Positions 1 through 6,540 of a DNA stretch of 6,841 nucleotides are shown piece by piece. A program made the position numbers and the translations under genes. The notes below the pieces were generated by a model. That model worked only from the letters and a program-made list of their open reading frames with translations. It was not told the DNA's origin and ran no database searches. Positions within the stretch are counted from its first letter, which is position 1. Every line of letters starts with the position of its first letter. Source of the DNA: Candidatus Omnitrophota bacterium (lineage in GTDB: Bacteria; Omnitrophota; Gorgyraeia; Gygaellales; Profunditerraquicolaceae); the NCBI GenBank assembly GCA_016938245.1, contig JAFGUY010000049.1, positions 1-6,841 on the forward strand, in the 5' to 3' direction.

Positions 1-1
1 C

Positions 2-637
2 TCCTTTGGTCTTGCATCCGGGCTTCGGAATTGCCATGGAAGCGGGGGTAATATATTTTCTATTACTTTTACGTAGGTCAGTAATATGGCTGCGGCAATG
101 GCGATTATAAGCGCCACTTTGATTTCCTGGGGTTTGCTAGGCAAACCTGATTTAGGGATGACTTTAAACGGCTGTCTTGCGGGGTTAGTAGCTATCACTG
201 CGCCGTGTGCCTTTATAAGTGTCCAGAGCTCAATTATTATTGGGCTTATCGCAGGCGCTCTTGTGGTCTTATCGGTTATTTTCTTTGATAAGATAAAAAT
301 TGATGATCCGGTCGGAGCTCTTTCTGTCCATCTTGTAAACGGAGTTTTCGGCACGCTTTGCGTGGGGCTTTTTGCGCAGGATAAGATTTCCGGGATAGCT
401 ACCGGGAATGGATTATTTTACGGTGGCGGAACTAAATTATTAAGCTACCAATTAAGCGGTGTATTGGGCGTAGCTGCGTTTACCTTTTTGGTCTCGCTTC
501 TTTTCTGGAATGTGCTTAAATACACTATAGGTATAAGGGTTTCTCTTAAGGAGGAAGTTGAAGGTTTAGATATCGGCGAACACGGTAATTCCGCCTATCC
601 TGAATTCTTTGGCAGGAAACCGGCATATACTATTTAG
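2..637 (+). CDS. amtB: Ammonium transporter (Amt/AmtB family), 3' part, damaged near window edge
   Basis: Inner-membrane channel that takes up ammonium/ammonia. Only the C-terminal part lies in the window. From 86 the frame is clean: hydrophobic membrane segments, the family motif GKPDLGMTLNG followed by AGLVAITAPCAF, then DDPVGALSVH, whose His (codon 329-331) corresponds to the second His of the twin-His pore. A last membrane helix is followed by the cytoplasmic tail GLDIGEHGNSAYPEF, the segment that contacts PII proteins in this family. The ATG at 86 is not the true start: similarity continues upstream in the same frame (SNMAAAM, and before it HGSGGNIFSITFT), interrupted by a TAG at 74-76 and by apparent small insertions between 11 and 34. 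The gene ends with TAG at 635-637. glnB follows nine bases later, the classic amt-glnB pairing in which PII gates the channel. Family identity is certain; integrity of the 5' part is not. Confidence 0.9.
8..76 (+). other. Lesions in amt: apparent +1 insertions and an in-frame TAG
   Basis: Skipping single bases at about 11, 24 and 34 gives the reading FG-LHPG-SEL-HGSGGN, which matches the conserved Amt stretch FGWFGFNPGS better than the uncorrected frame (FGLASGLRNCHGSGGN). Three +1 changes restore the frame, which then meets TAG at 74-76 only three codons before SNMAAAM. The motif match is direct but short. The cause, error at a low-quality contig edge or real decay, cannot be told from this window. 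Confidence 0.5.
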
Positions 638-642
638 AAGGA
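636..642 (+). promoter_or_regulatory. Ribosome binding site of glnB overlapping the amt stop codon
   Basis: AGAAGGA lies four bases before the glnB ATG, and its first two bases are the last two of the amt TAG stop (635-637). This arrangement favours translational coupling of amt and glnB on one messenger RNA. Confidence 0.75.
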
Positions 643-646
643 TATA

Positions 647-985
647 ATGAAAAAGATAGAAGCTATTATAAGGCCGGAGAGTATTGATGCGGTGCGTAGT
701 GCTTTAAATGCGGCAGGCGTAACCGGGCTTATGGTTTCTGATATTGAAGGCCACGGCAAGCAAAAGGGGGTTGTGCAACAGTGGAGGGGCGAGAAATATA
801 AAATAGAGCTTCTTCAAAAAATAAAGATTGAGACCGTTGTTAAGGATAAAGACGTAGAGCGTATATCTAAGGCTATTATTGATAGCGCAAGAACAGGCGA
901 GATTGGCGATGGAAAGATTTTTATCTATTCTGTAGATGAAGCGATAAGGATACGTACGGGTGAAAAGGGGGAGTCTGTTATTTAA
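647..985 (+). CDS. glnB: Nitrogen regulatory protein PII (GlnB/GlnK)
   Basis: A 112-residue PII protein, the usual family length. It is a cytoplasmic homotrimer that binds ATP/ADP and 2-oxoglutarate and reports nitrogen status to AmtB, glutamine synthetase regulation and NtrB-type kinases. Visible features: N-terminal MKKIEAIIRP; T-loop about residues 37-55 with Q39, K40 and RGEKY, where Tyr51 is the residue uridylylated in proteobacteria; Trp46 replaces the second T-loop tyrosine of E. coli GlnB; Lys58; B-loop TGEIGDGKIF at 83-92; C-loop RIRTGE at 101-106. All ligand-binding motifs are intact. Start ATG has a good ribosome binding site four bases upstream. Its position right after amt suggests the GlnK role of blocking the transporter, but sequence alone does not separate glnB from glnK. 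Whether Tyr51 is modified depends on a GlnD enzyme not seen here. Confidence 0.96.
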   Translation: MKKIEAIIRPESIDAVRSALNAAGVTGLMVSDIEGHGKQKGVVQQWRGEKYKIELLQKIKIETVVKDKDVERISKAIIDSARTGEIGDGKIFIYSVDEAIRIRTGEKGESVI

Positions 986-1006
986 CTGGTAAGTCTTTAA
1001 AAGTCT
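972..1006 (+). repeat. Three AGTCT repeats at helical-turn spacing
   Basis: AGTCT occurs at 972-976, 992-996 and 1002-1006, so the copies start 20 and 10 bases apart and would face the same side of the helix. The first copy lies in the last codons of glnB, the others in the gap before glnN. The two outer copies extend to AGTCTGTT followed by an AT-rich run. They could be binding sites upstream of the glnN promoter, but a five-base word repeated three times can arise by chance. Confidence 0.35.
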
Positions 1007-1026
1007 GTTTATTTTTTGCAAGCTTA

Positions 1027-1035
1027 TGGTAAAAT
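1027..1035 (+). promoter_or_regulatory. Extended -10 promoter for glnN
   Basis: TGGTAAAAT fits the extended -10 pattern TGnTAnnnT. A -35 box is poor (TTTATT at 1008-1013, 16 bases upstream), as is common with extended -10 promoters. Transcription would start near 1042, giving a leader of only about 13 bases that begins at the glnN ribosome binding site. No terminator hairpin was seen between glnB and glnN, so readthrough from amt-glnB is also possible. Confidence 0.5.
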
Positions 1036-1043
1036 AAGGCAAA

Positions 1044-1050
1044 GGGAGGA
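1044..1050 (+). promoter_or_regulatory. Strong ribosome binding site setting the glnN start
   Basis: GGGAGGA is placed five bases (from the GGAGG core) before the ATG at 1055. It selects that ATG over an in-frame TTG at 1016, which has no comparable site and would add 13 residues not expected in the family. Confidence 0.85.
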
Positions 1051-1054
1051 ATAT

Positions 1055-3250
1055 ATGAGCATAAGACAAGAAGTTTTATTTAAGATAAAGAGTATAAATC
1101 TAGAGAAGATATCTGCCCCTAAGAAGGTCTCCGTGTATTTCGGCGAGAACACCTTTAGTCTGGATACTATGCGTAAACATATCTCAAAGCCTACTTTTGA
1201 GGCGTTTAAATCCTGGATGTCAGAAGGTAAGACTATTACTTTAACCCAGGCAAATGAGATTGCCGATGCTATGAAAGAATGGGCAATAGCTAAAGGTGCT
1301 ACCTATTACACGCATTGGTTCCAGCCGATGACCGGGTTAACTGCTGAAAAGCACGATAGTTTTATCTCTGTCGTTTCCCCCGGTAAAGTAATTGAGAAGT
1401 TTTCCGGGAATAAATTAATCCAGGGTGAACCAGATGCTTCAAGTTTTCCTTCTGGCGGAATCCGCGCTACTTTTGAGGCGCGTGGTTATACTGCTTGGGA
1501 CCCTTCAAGCCCAGCGTTTATTATTGAAAGCGCCTTAGGCAAAACTCTTTGTATCCCTAGCATATTTATTTCTTATCACGGGGAAGCATTAGACAAGAAG
1601 TTGCCGCTCTTACGCTCTGACGAGGCCTTGAATAAAGCAGCAGTAGGATTATTGAAGCTTTTTGGCCATAAAGGAGTAAAAAAGGTTTTTTCAACCTGCG
1701 GCCCGGAGCAGGAGTATTTTTTAATCGATAAGCACTTTTATAATCTAAGACAAGATCTTTTGATGTCCGGAAGAACTTTAATCGGCGCTCCTTCTCCAAA
1801 AGGCCAACAGCTCGAAGACCAGTATTTTGGTACGATTAAAGAGCGCGTAGTTAATTTTATGTTTGAGTTGGCGCAGGAGGCATATAAATTAGGTATTCCT
1901 ATAATGACTCGGCACAATGAAGTTGCCCCGCACCAGTATGAGTTTGCTCCGGTATTTGAAGAATCTAATATAGCAGCAGATCACAATCAACTTTTGATGG
2001 AATTAATGAAGAAAGTTGCCCTAAGGCATGATATGGCATGCCTTTTGCATGAAAAACCGTTTGCCGGCATAAACGGAAGCGGTAAACATCTTAATTGGTC
2101 TTTATCCGATGATAAGGGTAATAATCTGCTTAATCCGGGGGAGACTCCGGAAGGCAATTTACAGTTTTTAACGATTCTCTCCGCGGTTTTGCGTGCGGTA
2201 TACCTGCATGCAGATCTTTTGCGCACCTCAGTTGCCATGGCAGGAAACGAGCATCGATTAGGTGCAAATGAGGCACCCCCCGCTGTCATCAGCGTATTTT
2301 TAGGGGAACAACTTACTAAAGTTTTAGATATGCTGGGAAAGGGTGTTAAGGCAAAGATATCTAAGCGTGATATAATCGATCTCGGTATTGCACGCCTCCC
2401 AAGATTTAATAAGGATACTACAGATAGAAACCGTACTTCTCCTTTTGCTTTTACGGGAGCTAAGTTTGAATTTCGCGCCGTAGGCTCATCGCAGAATATC
2501 TCAACCCCGATTACTATTATCAATACCATTATTGCCGAGAGTTTGGATTTCGTAGCGGCGGAGATTAAAAAAGCTATTATGTCGGGAAGGGATTTTAATT
2601 CCGCAGTGCTTAAGGTAATCAGCGCTATTATCAAAGAGACAAAAGATATACGCTTTGAAGGAAACAATTATTCTAAGGAATGGTTAATGGAGTCAAAAAA
2701 GAGAGGCCTTCCTAATGTTGCCTCTACCTACGAAGCACTTAAGGCTCTGGAGAAAAAGGGGAATATTGATCTTTTTGAAAAGTACAAAGTTTTTTCCAAA
2801 GAAGAGCTCATTGCCCGTTACCATATCTGGGTTCACATGTATAACCTGACCTTGGAGATTGAGGCAAATACCTTAAGCGAGATGGTTAATGCTTCGGTTG
2901 TCCCTGCGGGATATGAATATGAAAAGCTTCTTGCCAGGACCCTGGATGAGATAGTTAGGCTTAAGAAATCAGTAGGGTTAAAAGTTGACACTAACGCTTT
3001 GAAAGACAAGAAAGAGCACTTGAGCGAAATAGTGAACAAGATTTATTATGTAAGGCGTAATACGGCTTTAATGAACTACCTTCTTGGAAAAGCCACCGTT
3101 CTTAATAACACCAAGCGCGCCGAGGTTTATTTTAAGAACTTAAAGCCGATTATGGAGCATATCAGGAAACACGTAGATCAGCTTGAGCGCGTTGTATCTG
3201 ACGATGCCTGGGATCTTCCTAAATATCGTGAGATGCTTTTTATCAAATAA
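1055..3250 (+). CDS. glnN: Glutamine synthetase type III (GlnN)
   Basis: ATP-dependent cytoplasmic enzyme joining ammonium to glutamate to make glutamine. At 731 residues it has type III (GSIII) length, against about 450-470 for type I. Motifs in order: N-terminal GSIII region with YYTHWFQPMTG; SFPSGGIRATFEARGYTAWD; catalytic-domain CGPEQEYF from residue 215 with the metal-binding glutamates 218 and 220; HNEVAPHQYEFAP around Glu289; NGSGKHLNWS at 340-349 with the conserved His345; the GSIII signature NEHRLGANEAPP from 398; NRTSPFAFTGAKFEFR from about 459; then the long helical C-terminal region found in this type, ending in TAA. No lesion is visible, unlike in amt and gltB. It sits 69 bases after glnB with its own promoter and ribosome binding site. 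Its product glutamine is the substrate of the downstream gltB enzyme. Type III enzymes form large multimeric double-ring assemblies in the cases studied. Confidence 0.97.
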   Translation: MSIRQEVLFKIKSINLEKISAPKKVSVYFGENTFSLDTMRKHISKPTFEAFKSWMSEGKTITLTQANEIADAMKEWAIAKGATYYTHWFQPMTGLTAEKHDSFISVVSPGKVIEKFSGNKLIQGEPDASSFPSGGIRATFEARGYTAWDPSSPAFIIESALGKTLCIPSIFISYHGEALDKKLPLLRSDEALNKAAVGLLKLFGHKGVKKVFSTCGPEQEYFLIDKHFYNLRQDLLMSGRTLIGAPSPKGQQLEDQYFGTIKERVVNFMFELAQEAYKLGIPIMTRHNEVAPHQYEFAPVFEESNIAADHNQLLMELMKKVALRHDMACLLHEKPFAGINGSGKHLNWSLSDDKGNNLLNPGETPEGNLQFLTILSAVLRAVYLHADLLRTSVAMAGNEHRLGANEAPPAVISVFLGEQLTKVLDMLGKGVKAKISKRDIIDLGIARLPRFNKDTTDRNRTSPFAFTGAKFEFRAVGSSQNISTPITIINTIIAESLDFVAAEIKKAIMSGRDFNSAVLKVISAIIKETKDIRFEGNNYSKEWLMESKKRGLPNVASTYEALKALEKKGNIDLFEKYKVFSKEELIARYHIWVHMYNLTLEIEANTLSEMVNASVVPAGYEYEKLLARTLDEIVRLKKSVGLKVDTNALKDKKEHLSEIVNKIYYVRRNTALMNYLLGKATVLNNTKRAEVYFKNLKPIMEHIRKHVDQLERVVSDDAWDLPKYREMLFIK

Positions 3251-3294
3251 AATTGTTACCAACAAGGGATTTTTTTTACTTGTATAAATAGAAG

Positions 3295-3308
3295 GCACGC
3301 TGTCGTGC
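3295..3308. promoter_or_regulatory. Palindrome GCACG-CTGT-CGTGC, possible NtrC-type operator
   Basis: A perfect 5-bp inverted repeat with a 4-base centre, containing GCAC-N6-GTGC. Enteric NtrC sites follow TGCACY-N5-GGTGCA, i.e. GCAC-N7-GTGC, so this is one base shorter. Read as a sigma-54 promoter it gives GG-N11-GC instead of GG-N10-GC, again off by one. It lies just downstream of a TATAAA box (3283-3288) and 101 bases before a gene with an NtrC-like helix-turn-helix, so autoregulation is conceivable. As RNA it could also form a small hairpin. Confidence 0.3.
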
Positions 3309-3328
3309 ATTAAAATTTAAAAGAACAT

Positions 3329-3376
3329 AGGCGTTCATTACGGTTTCAACAATAACCGGAATGAACGCCTTTTTTT
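3329..3376 (+). terminator. Strong rho-independent terminator after glnN
   Basis: AGGCGTTCATT (3329-3339) pairs perfectly with AATGAACGCCT (3360-3370). The stem continues past one A-G mismatch with CGGTT/AACCG (3341-3345 and 3354-3358) and closes on an 8-base loop. A run of seven T follows at 3370-3376. It lies 79 bases after the glnN stop and 33 bases before the regulator start, so it separates glnN from regulator-gltB or acts as an attenuator if a promoter lies upstream of it. The complementary strand lacks a T run after the stem, so it works in the + direction only. Confidence 0.92.
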
Positions 3377-3408
3377 GTATCTTAAGGTGATTAAAATTTA
3401 GGCAGAGC

Positions 3409-3564
3409 ATGATAACTATCCTGATTTCTGACGATGAATTAAAAGCTAAGGAGGCATTGGCTAAAATGTTTGCTCAGGAGGGTTACGAGTTTTCAGAGTC
3501 TTCCCTTACGGGAAACATCATACGGGTGGCAAAAAAGGCTGCATTCGGGATATGGCCTTCATAA
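3409..3564 (+). CDS. Receiver-like N-terminal half of a small Fis-type regulator (probable frameshift)
   Basis: This 51-residue reading frame begins MITILISDDE, which resembles strand 1 and the acidic pair of a response-regulator receiver. It continues with a helix-like LKAKEALAKMFAQEG, a second strand YEFSES, and a second helix ending KKAAFG. It then goes out of phase and stops at 3562-3564. Adding one base in the GGG at 3547-3549 joins it to the next frame as AAFG-x-MAFIND, giving one protein of about 125 residues that looks like the front half of a receiver followed by a DNA-binding domain. The ATG has only a weak AGG six bases upstream. The resemblance to receivers is short and inferred by eye; no convincing phosphorylation site context can be assigned. 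It could instead be an unrelated small protein. Confidence 0.55.
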   Translation: MITILISDDELKAKEALAKMFAQEGYEFSESSLTGNIIRVAKKAAFGIWPS

Positions 3565-3785
3565 ACGATAAGTCGATTGAGATTAAAGACTCGTTTCTTA
3601 ATGACAAAGGGACATTCTATAAATCGGTAGTTGAAGAGATAGAAAGGCCTTTGATAGAGCATGCGCTTGAAAAAACCCTGGGTAATCAGAAAAAGGCGGC
3701 AAGAATATTAGGGTTAAACCGTAATACCCTGCGCACTAAGATAAGAAAACTGGGGATTAATGTTGAAAGATGGAAAATTACATAG
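3552..3785 (+). CDS. Fis/NtrC-type helix-turn-helix regulator
   Basis: The 77-residue frame carries a C-terminal domain closely resembling the DNA-binding end of NtrC-family activators: ERPLIEHALEKTLGNQ (31-46), then the helix-turn-helix KKAARILGLNRNTLRTKI (47-64) with the recognition-helix signature NRNTLR. There is no AAA+ module, so no GAFTGA loop and no Walker motifs; it cannot activate sigma-54 polymerase by itself. The ATG at 3552 lacks a clear ribosome binding site, which supports it being the 3' part of the gene starting at 3409. The stop TAG (3783-3785) lies 16 bases inside gltB. The likely role is DNA binding connected with nitrogen genes, possibly of gltB or its own promoter; this is inferred from domain type and position. 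Alternatives: the remnant of an internally deleted NtrC gene, or a small Fis-like protein in its own right. Confidence 0.8.
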   Translation: MAFINDKSIEIKDSFLNDKGTFYKSVVEEIERPLIEHALEKTLGNQKKAARILGLNRNTLRTKIRKLGINVERWKIT

Positions 3786-4090
3786 ATAGGACAAATAAGT
3801 TTCCTGATTTTCAGGGTTTATATGACCCGAGGTTTGAGCATGATTCCTGCGGCGTAGGGTTTGTTTGCGATATCCTAGGCAGGCGCTCCAACGGAATTAT
3901 CAACCAGGGCCTTGGCGTATTAAAGAGGCTTTCTCACCGTGGCGCTGTGGGGGCGGATCCAAAGACCGGAGACGGAGCAGGAATTTTAATTCAGATCCCT
4001 CATGAGTTTCTTAATAAGGCCGCCCAAGAGAGCGGGATATCTCTGTCAAAGCCCGGGTTCTATGCAACGGGATTGGTATTCTTGCCTTAG
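3770..4090 (+). CDS. gltB: Glutamate synthase large subunit, N-terminal fragment up to an in-frame TAG
   Basis: First 106 codons of GltB, the large subunit of glutamate synthase, which makes two glutamates from glutamine plus 2-oxoglutarate. The conserved start of the class II glutamine amidotransferase domain is visible: GLYDPRFEHDSCGVGFV, with Cys27 the residue that becomes the N-terminal nucleophile after propeptide removal, then LKRLSHRGAVGADPKTGDGAG. The ATG at 3770 is the first usable start after a TGA at 3764-3766, and lacks a good ribosome binding site; overlap by 16 bases with the upstream regulator suggests translational coupling. The frame stops at TAG 4088-4090 after GLVFLP, but similarity continues in the same frame immediately afterwards (DKEEYRYCKEVF), so this is one gene with the piece below. 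Confidence 0.93.
   Translation: MENYIDRTNKFPDFQGLYDPRFEHDSCGVGFVCDILGRRSNGIINQGLGVLKRLSHRGAVGADPKTGDGAGILIQIPHEFLNKAAQESGISLSKPGFYATGLVFLP
4088..4090 (+). other. In-frame amber codon at codon 107 of gltB
   Basis: The amidotransferase frame reads VFLP-TAG-DKEEYRYCKEVF, with no frame change. One C-to-T change from CAG (Gln) would produce it, and Gln is a natural residue in this position of GltB. glnN (731 codons) and the rest of gltB contain no other in-frame TAG, and TAG ends the upstream regulator in a sensible place, so general TAG recoding is unlikely. Confidence 0.85.
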
Positions 4091-6540
4091 GATAAAGAAG
4101 AGTACCGGTATTGCAAAGAGGTTTTTAATGCAGTTATAAAGGAACACGGGCAGCATTTATTAGGCTGGCGGGTTGTCCCGACTGACAGCTCTTGTATCGG
4201 CGAAGGAGCAAAATCTACCCAACCGGTTTTTGAGCAAGTATTTATTGCCAGGAGCAGGGGGATTAAAAGCCAGTTGGACTTTGAAAGAAAACTCTATGTA
4301 ATCCGAAGGCAAACGGAAAACACTATCCGTTCTTCGGATTTAAAGCAGAAGAAGTATTTCTATGTTACCAATATCTCTAGCCGGACACTTTCTTACAAGG
4401 GACTGTTAATGCCGGGTCAATTGGATAGTTTTTTTGTTGACCTAAAAGATGCAAGTTTAAAAAGCGCATTATGCCTGGTGCATTCAAGATATTCAACAAA
4501 TACTTTCCCTACTTGGGATTTGGCTCAACCGTTCAGGTTTTTAGCCCATAACGGTGAAATCAATACTATCCGTGGGAATATTAACGCAGTTTGCGCCAGA
4601 GAGCGTTTTCTTACAAGCGAACTCTTTGGCCCGGATATAGAGAAATTAAAACCTGTAATCGTAGAGGGGGGTAGCGATTCTGCCTCAATTGATAATTTCT
4701 TTGAATTGCTCGTTTTATCCGGAAGGTCTATTGCCCATGCCATGACGATGCTTATTCCAGCTGCATGGGAACACGATAAGCTTATGGATAAAAGATTAAG
4801 GGATTTTTACAAATACCATGCTTGTTTTATGGAGCCCTGGGATGGGCCGGCAGCAGTGGCTTTTACTGACGGTAATAATATAGCAGCTGCTTTGGATAGA
4901 AACGGCTTGAGGCCTGCGCGCTATATCATCACAACCGATGATATATGCGTAATGGCTTCTGAAGTGGGAGTTTTGGATATCGAACCTAAAGATATTAAAG
5001 TTTCCGGCAGGCTTGAGCCGGGCAAGGTTTTCTTTATAGATACCGAGTCCGGATGCTTAATTGATGATTCAAAGATTAAAGAGGAGATATCCGGCCGCAA
5101 TCCTTACGGGTTCTGGCTCTCTAAGAATCTGGTGGACTTAGGTAATCTTTCCAGCGCAAGCCCTGTCCCTGAAGATAAACCTGAAGATTTAATCGTAAGC
5201 TTAAAAAGTTTCGGTTATTCGCGCGAGGACCTGAAATTCATTATTAAGCCTATGGCCGAGGATGGCAAGGAGCCGGTGGGCTCTATGGGTAATGATACCC
5301 CCCATGCCTTTTTATCGGATAAGCCGCAGCTTTTGTATAACTATTTTAAGCAGCTTTTTGCCCAGGTTACCAATCCTGCAATTGACTCTATAAGGGAGAA
5401 ACTGGTTATGAGCTTGGAAAGTTTTATCGGGCCGGAGAAGAATCTGCTTGATGAGACCCCTAAACACAGCCATAAACTTAGGGTAAAGAACCCTATTCTT
5501 ACAGATGAGGAACTTTTAAAGATTAGGGATATAGGGGTAAATAATTTTAAGACAAAGACAATCTATACTTTCTTTGATGCGGAAAGCCGCGAAGAGGGTT
5601 TTAGGCTGGCCTTGGAAAGGATCTGTTTTGAAGCTGAATATGCTATAGAGCAGGGGTATTCTTTTATAATACTAAGTGACAGGGGGGCGGATAAGGATAA
5701 TATCGCTCTTCCGGCACTTCTAGCTACAAGCGCAATACATCATTATTTAGTTAAGAAAACTACGCGCTCCCAGGTTGCTTTAATATTAGAGAGTGCAGAG
5801 CCTAGAGAAGTGCATCATTTTGCCTTGCTTTTCGGTTACGGGGCAGATTGCGTTAATCCTTATTTTGCCTATAGGGCTATAGGTTATCTTGCCGAGCAGA
5901 AAGAATTAAAAACAGATATTAAAACAGCGCTTAGGAATTATAACAAAGCGATAACCGACGGTATATTAAAGATACTCTCGAAAATGGGTATTTCTACCCT
6001 TAGGAGTTATCGCGGTGCACAGATTTTCGAGGCTTTAGGGTTAAGCGATGATTTAATTGAGCAATATTTTACAGGAACGGTTTCCCGGATTGGCGGGGTC
6101 GGTTTAAGCGGAATTGCCCGGGAAACGATTGATCGCCACATTAAAGCTTATGACGAAAGGAATCCTGCTTTTAATTCTTTACCCAGCGGAGGAGTCTATC
6201 AATGGAAGAAAGACGGGGAATTCCATCTCTGGAACCCTCAGAGTATCGCAGCGCTACAGGATGCAACCCGGGAAAATAACCCGGGAAAATATGCTGAATT
6301 CGCAAAACTAATCAATGACCAGTCAGCCAATCCTACTACTTTAAGGAGCCTGTTTAAATTTAAGCCTGCAAAAAAGATACTGATTGAAGAGGTTGAGCCG
6401 GCAGGCGCAATAATGAAGCGTTTTGTAACGGGTGCCATGAGCTTTGGTTCTATAAGTGCCCCTGCGCATGAGACTATTGCTATTGCCATGAATAGAATCG
6501 GCGGAAAGTCTAATACCGGTGAAGGAGGAAAAGACCCAAC
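4091..6540 (+). CDS. gltB: Glutamate synthase large subunit, middle fragment (amidotransferase, central and start of FMN domain)
   Basis: Continuation of gltB in the frame of the 3770 start; the first ATG after the amber is absent until well inside, and codons 4091-4273 before the methionine-less QLDFERK stretch are clearly coding (HLLGWRVVPTDSS, GEGAKSTQPVFEQVF). Numbering from 3770: HSRYSTNT with Arg240, AHNGEIN with Asn261-Gly262, and EGGSDSAS with Asp303 form the glutamine-binding amidotransferase site; MEPWDGPAA and LDRNGLRPARY follow. The central domain has VGSMGNDTP near 503 and FAQVTNPAIDSIRE near 530. KMGISTLRSYRGAQIFEALGL-like sequence near 738 and GAMSFGSISAPAHE near 888 belong to the FMN/2-oxoglutarate synthase region. 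After GEGGKDP the reading frame is lost by one base; read without correction it runs on out of phase to a TAA at 6614-6616. Confidence 0.93.

Larger units (their letters stand above)
3251..3408 (+). other. Non-coding gap between glnN and the regulator
   Basis: AT-rich 158-base gap. It holds a weak TTGTT-ACC-AACAA hairpin (3253-3265) before a T8 run, a TATAAA box at 3283-3288 without a good -35, a GCACG/CGTGC palindrome, a strong terminator, and an 11-base direct repeat ATTAAAATTTA at 3309-3319 and 3390-3400 flanking the terminator. No conserved riboswitch architecture was recognised. Confidence 0.6.

Noticed and set aside
1016..1035. TTGCAA as a sigma-70 -35 box for glnN
   Set aside because: Only eight bases separate it from TAAAAT; no usable spacing. 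No GG-N10-GC sigma-54 match was found around TTTGCA either.
1016..1054. TTG start adding 13 residues to GlnN
   Set aside because: The ATG at 1055 has an ideal ribosome binding site and a normal family N-terminus; the extension overlaps the promoter.
704..1069. 121-codon open frame on the - strand
   Set aside because: Antisense to glnB and its 3' gap; no family resemblance.
1987..2667. 226-codon open frame on the - strand
   Set aside because: Lies wholly antisense to conserved glnN sequence, has no ribosome binding site or recognisable domain, and is explained by codon bias of glnN.
3253..3277. Second terminator directly after glnN (TTGTT/AACAA then T8)
   Set aside because: The stem is only five A-T rich pairs and is separated from the T run by GGGA; the 3329-3376 hairpin is far stronger.
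4088..4090. Genome-wide recoding of TAG as glutamine, or pyrrolysine
   Set aside because: glnN and the remaining gltB codons use no in-frame TAG, and TAG ends amt and the regulator at natural places; a local base change is simpler.
6114..6311. 65-codon open frame on the + strand, offset from gltB
   Set aside because: Out-of-phase shadow inside conserved gltB sequence.
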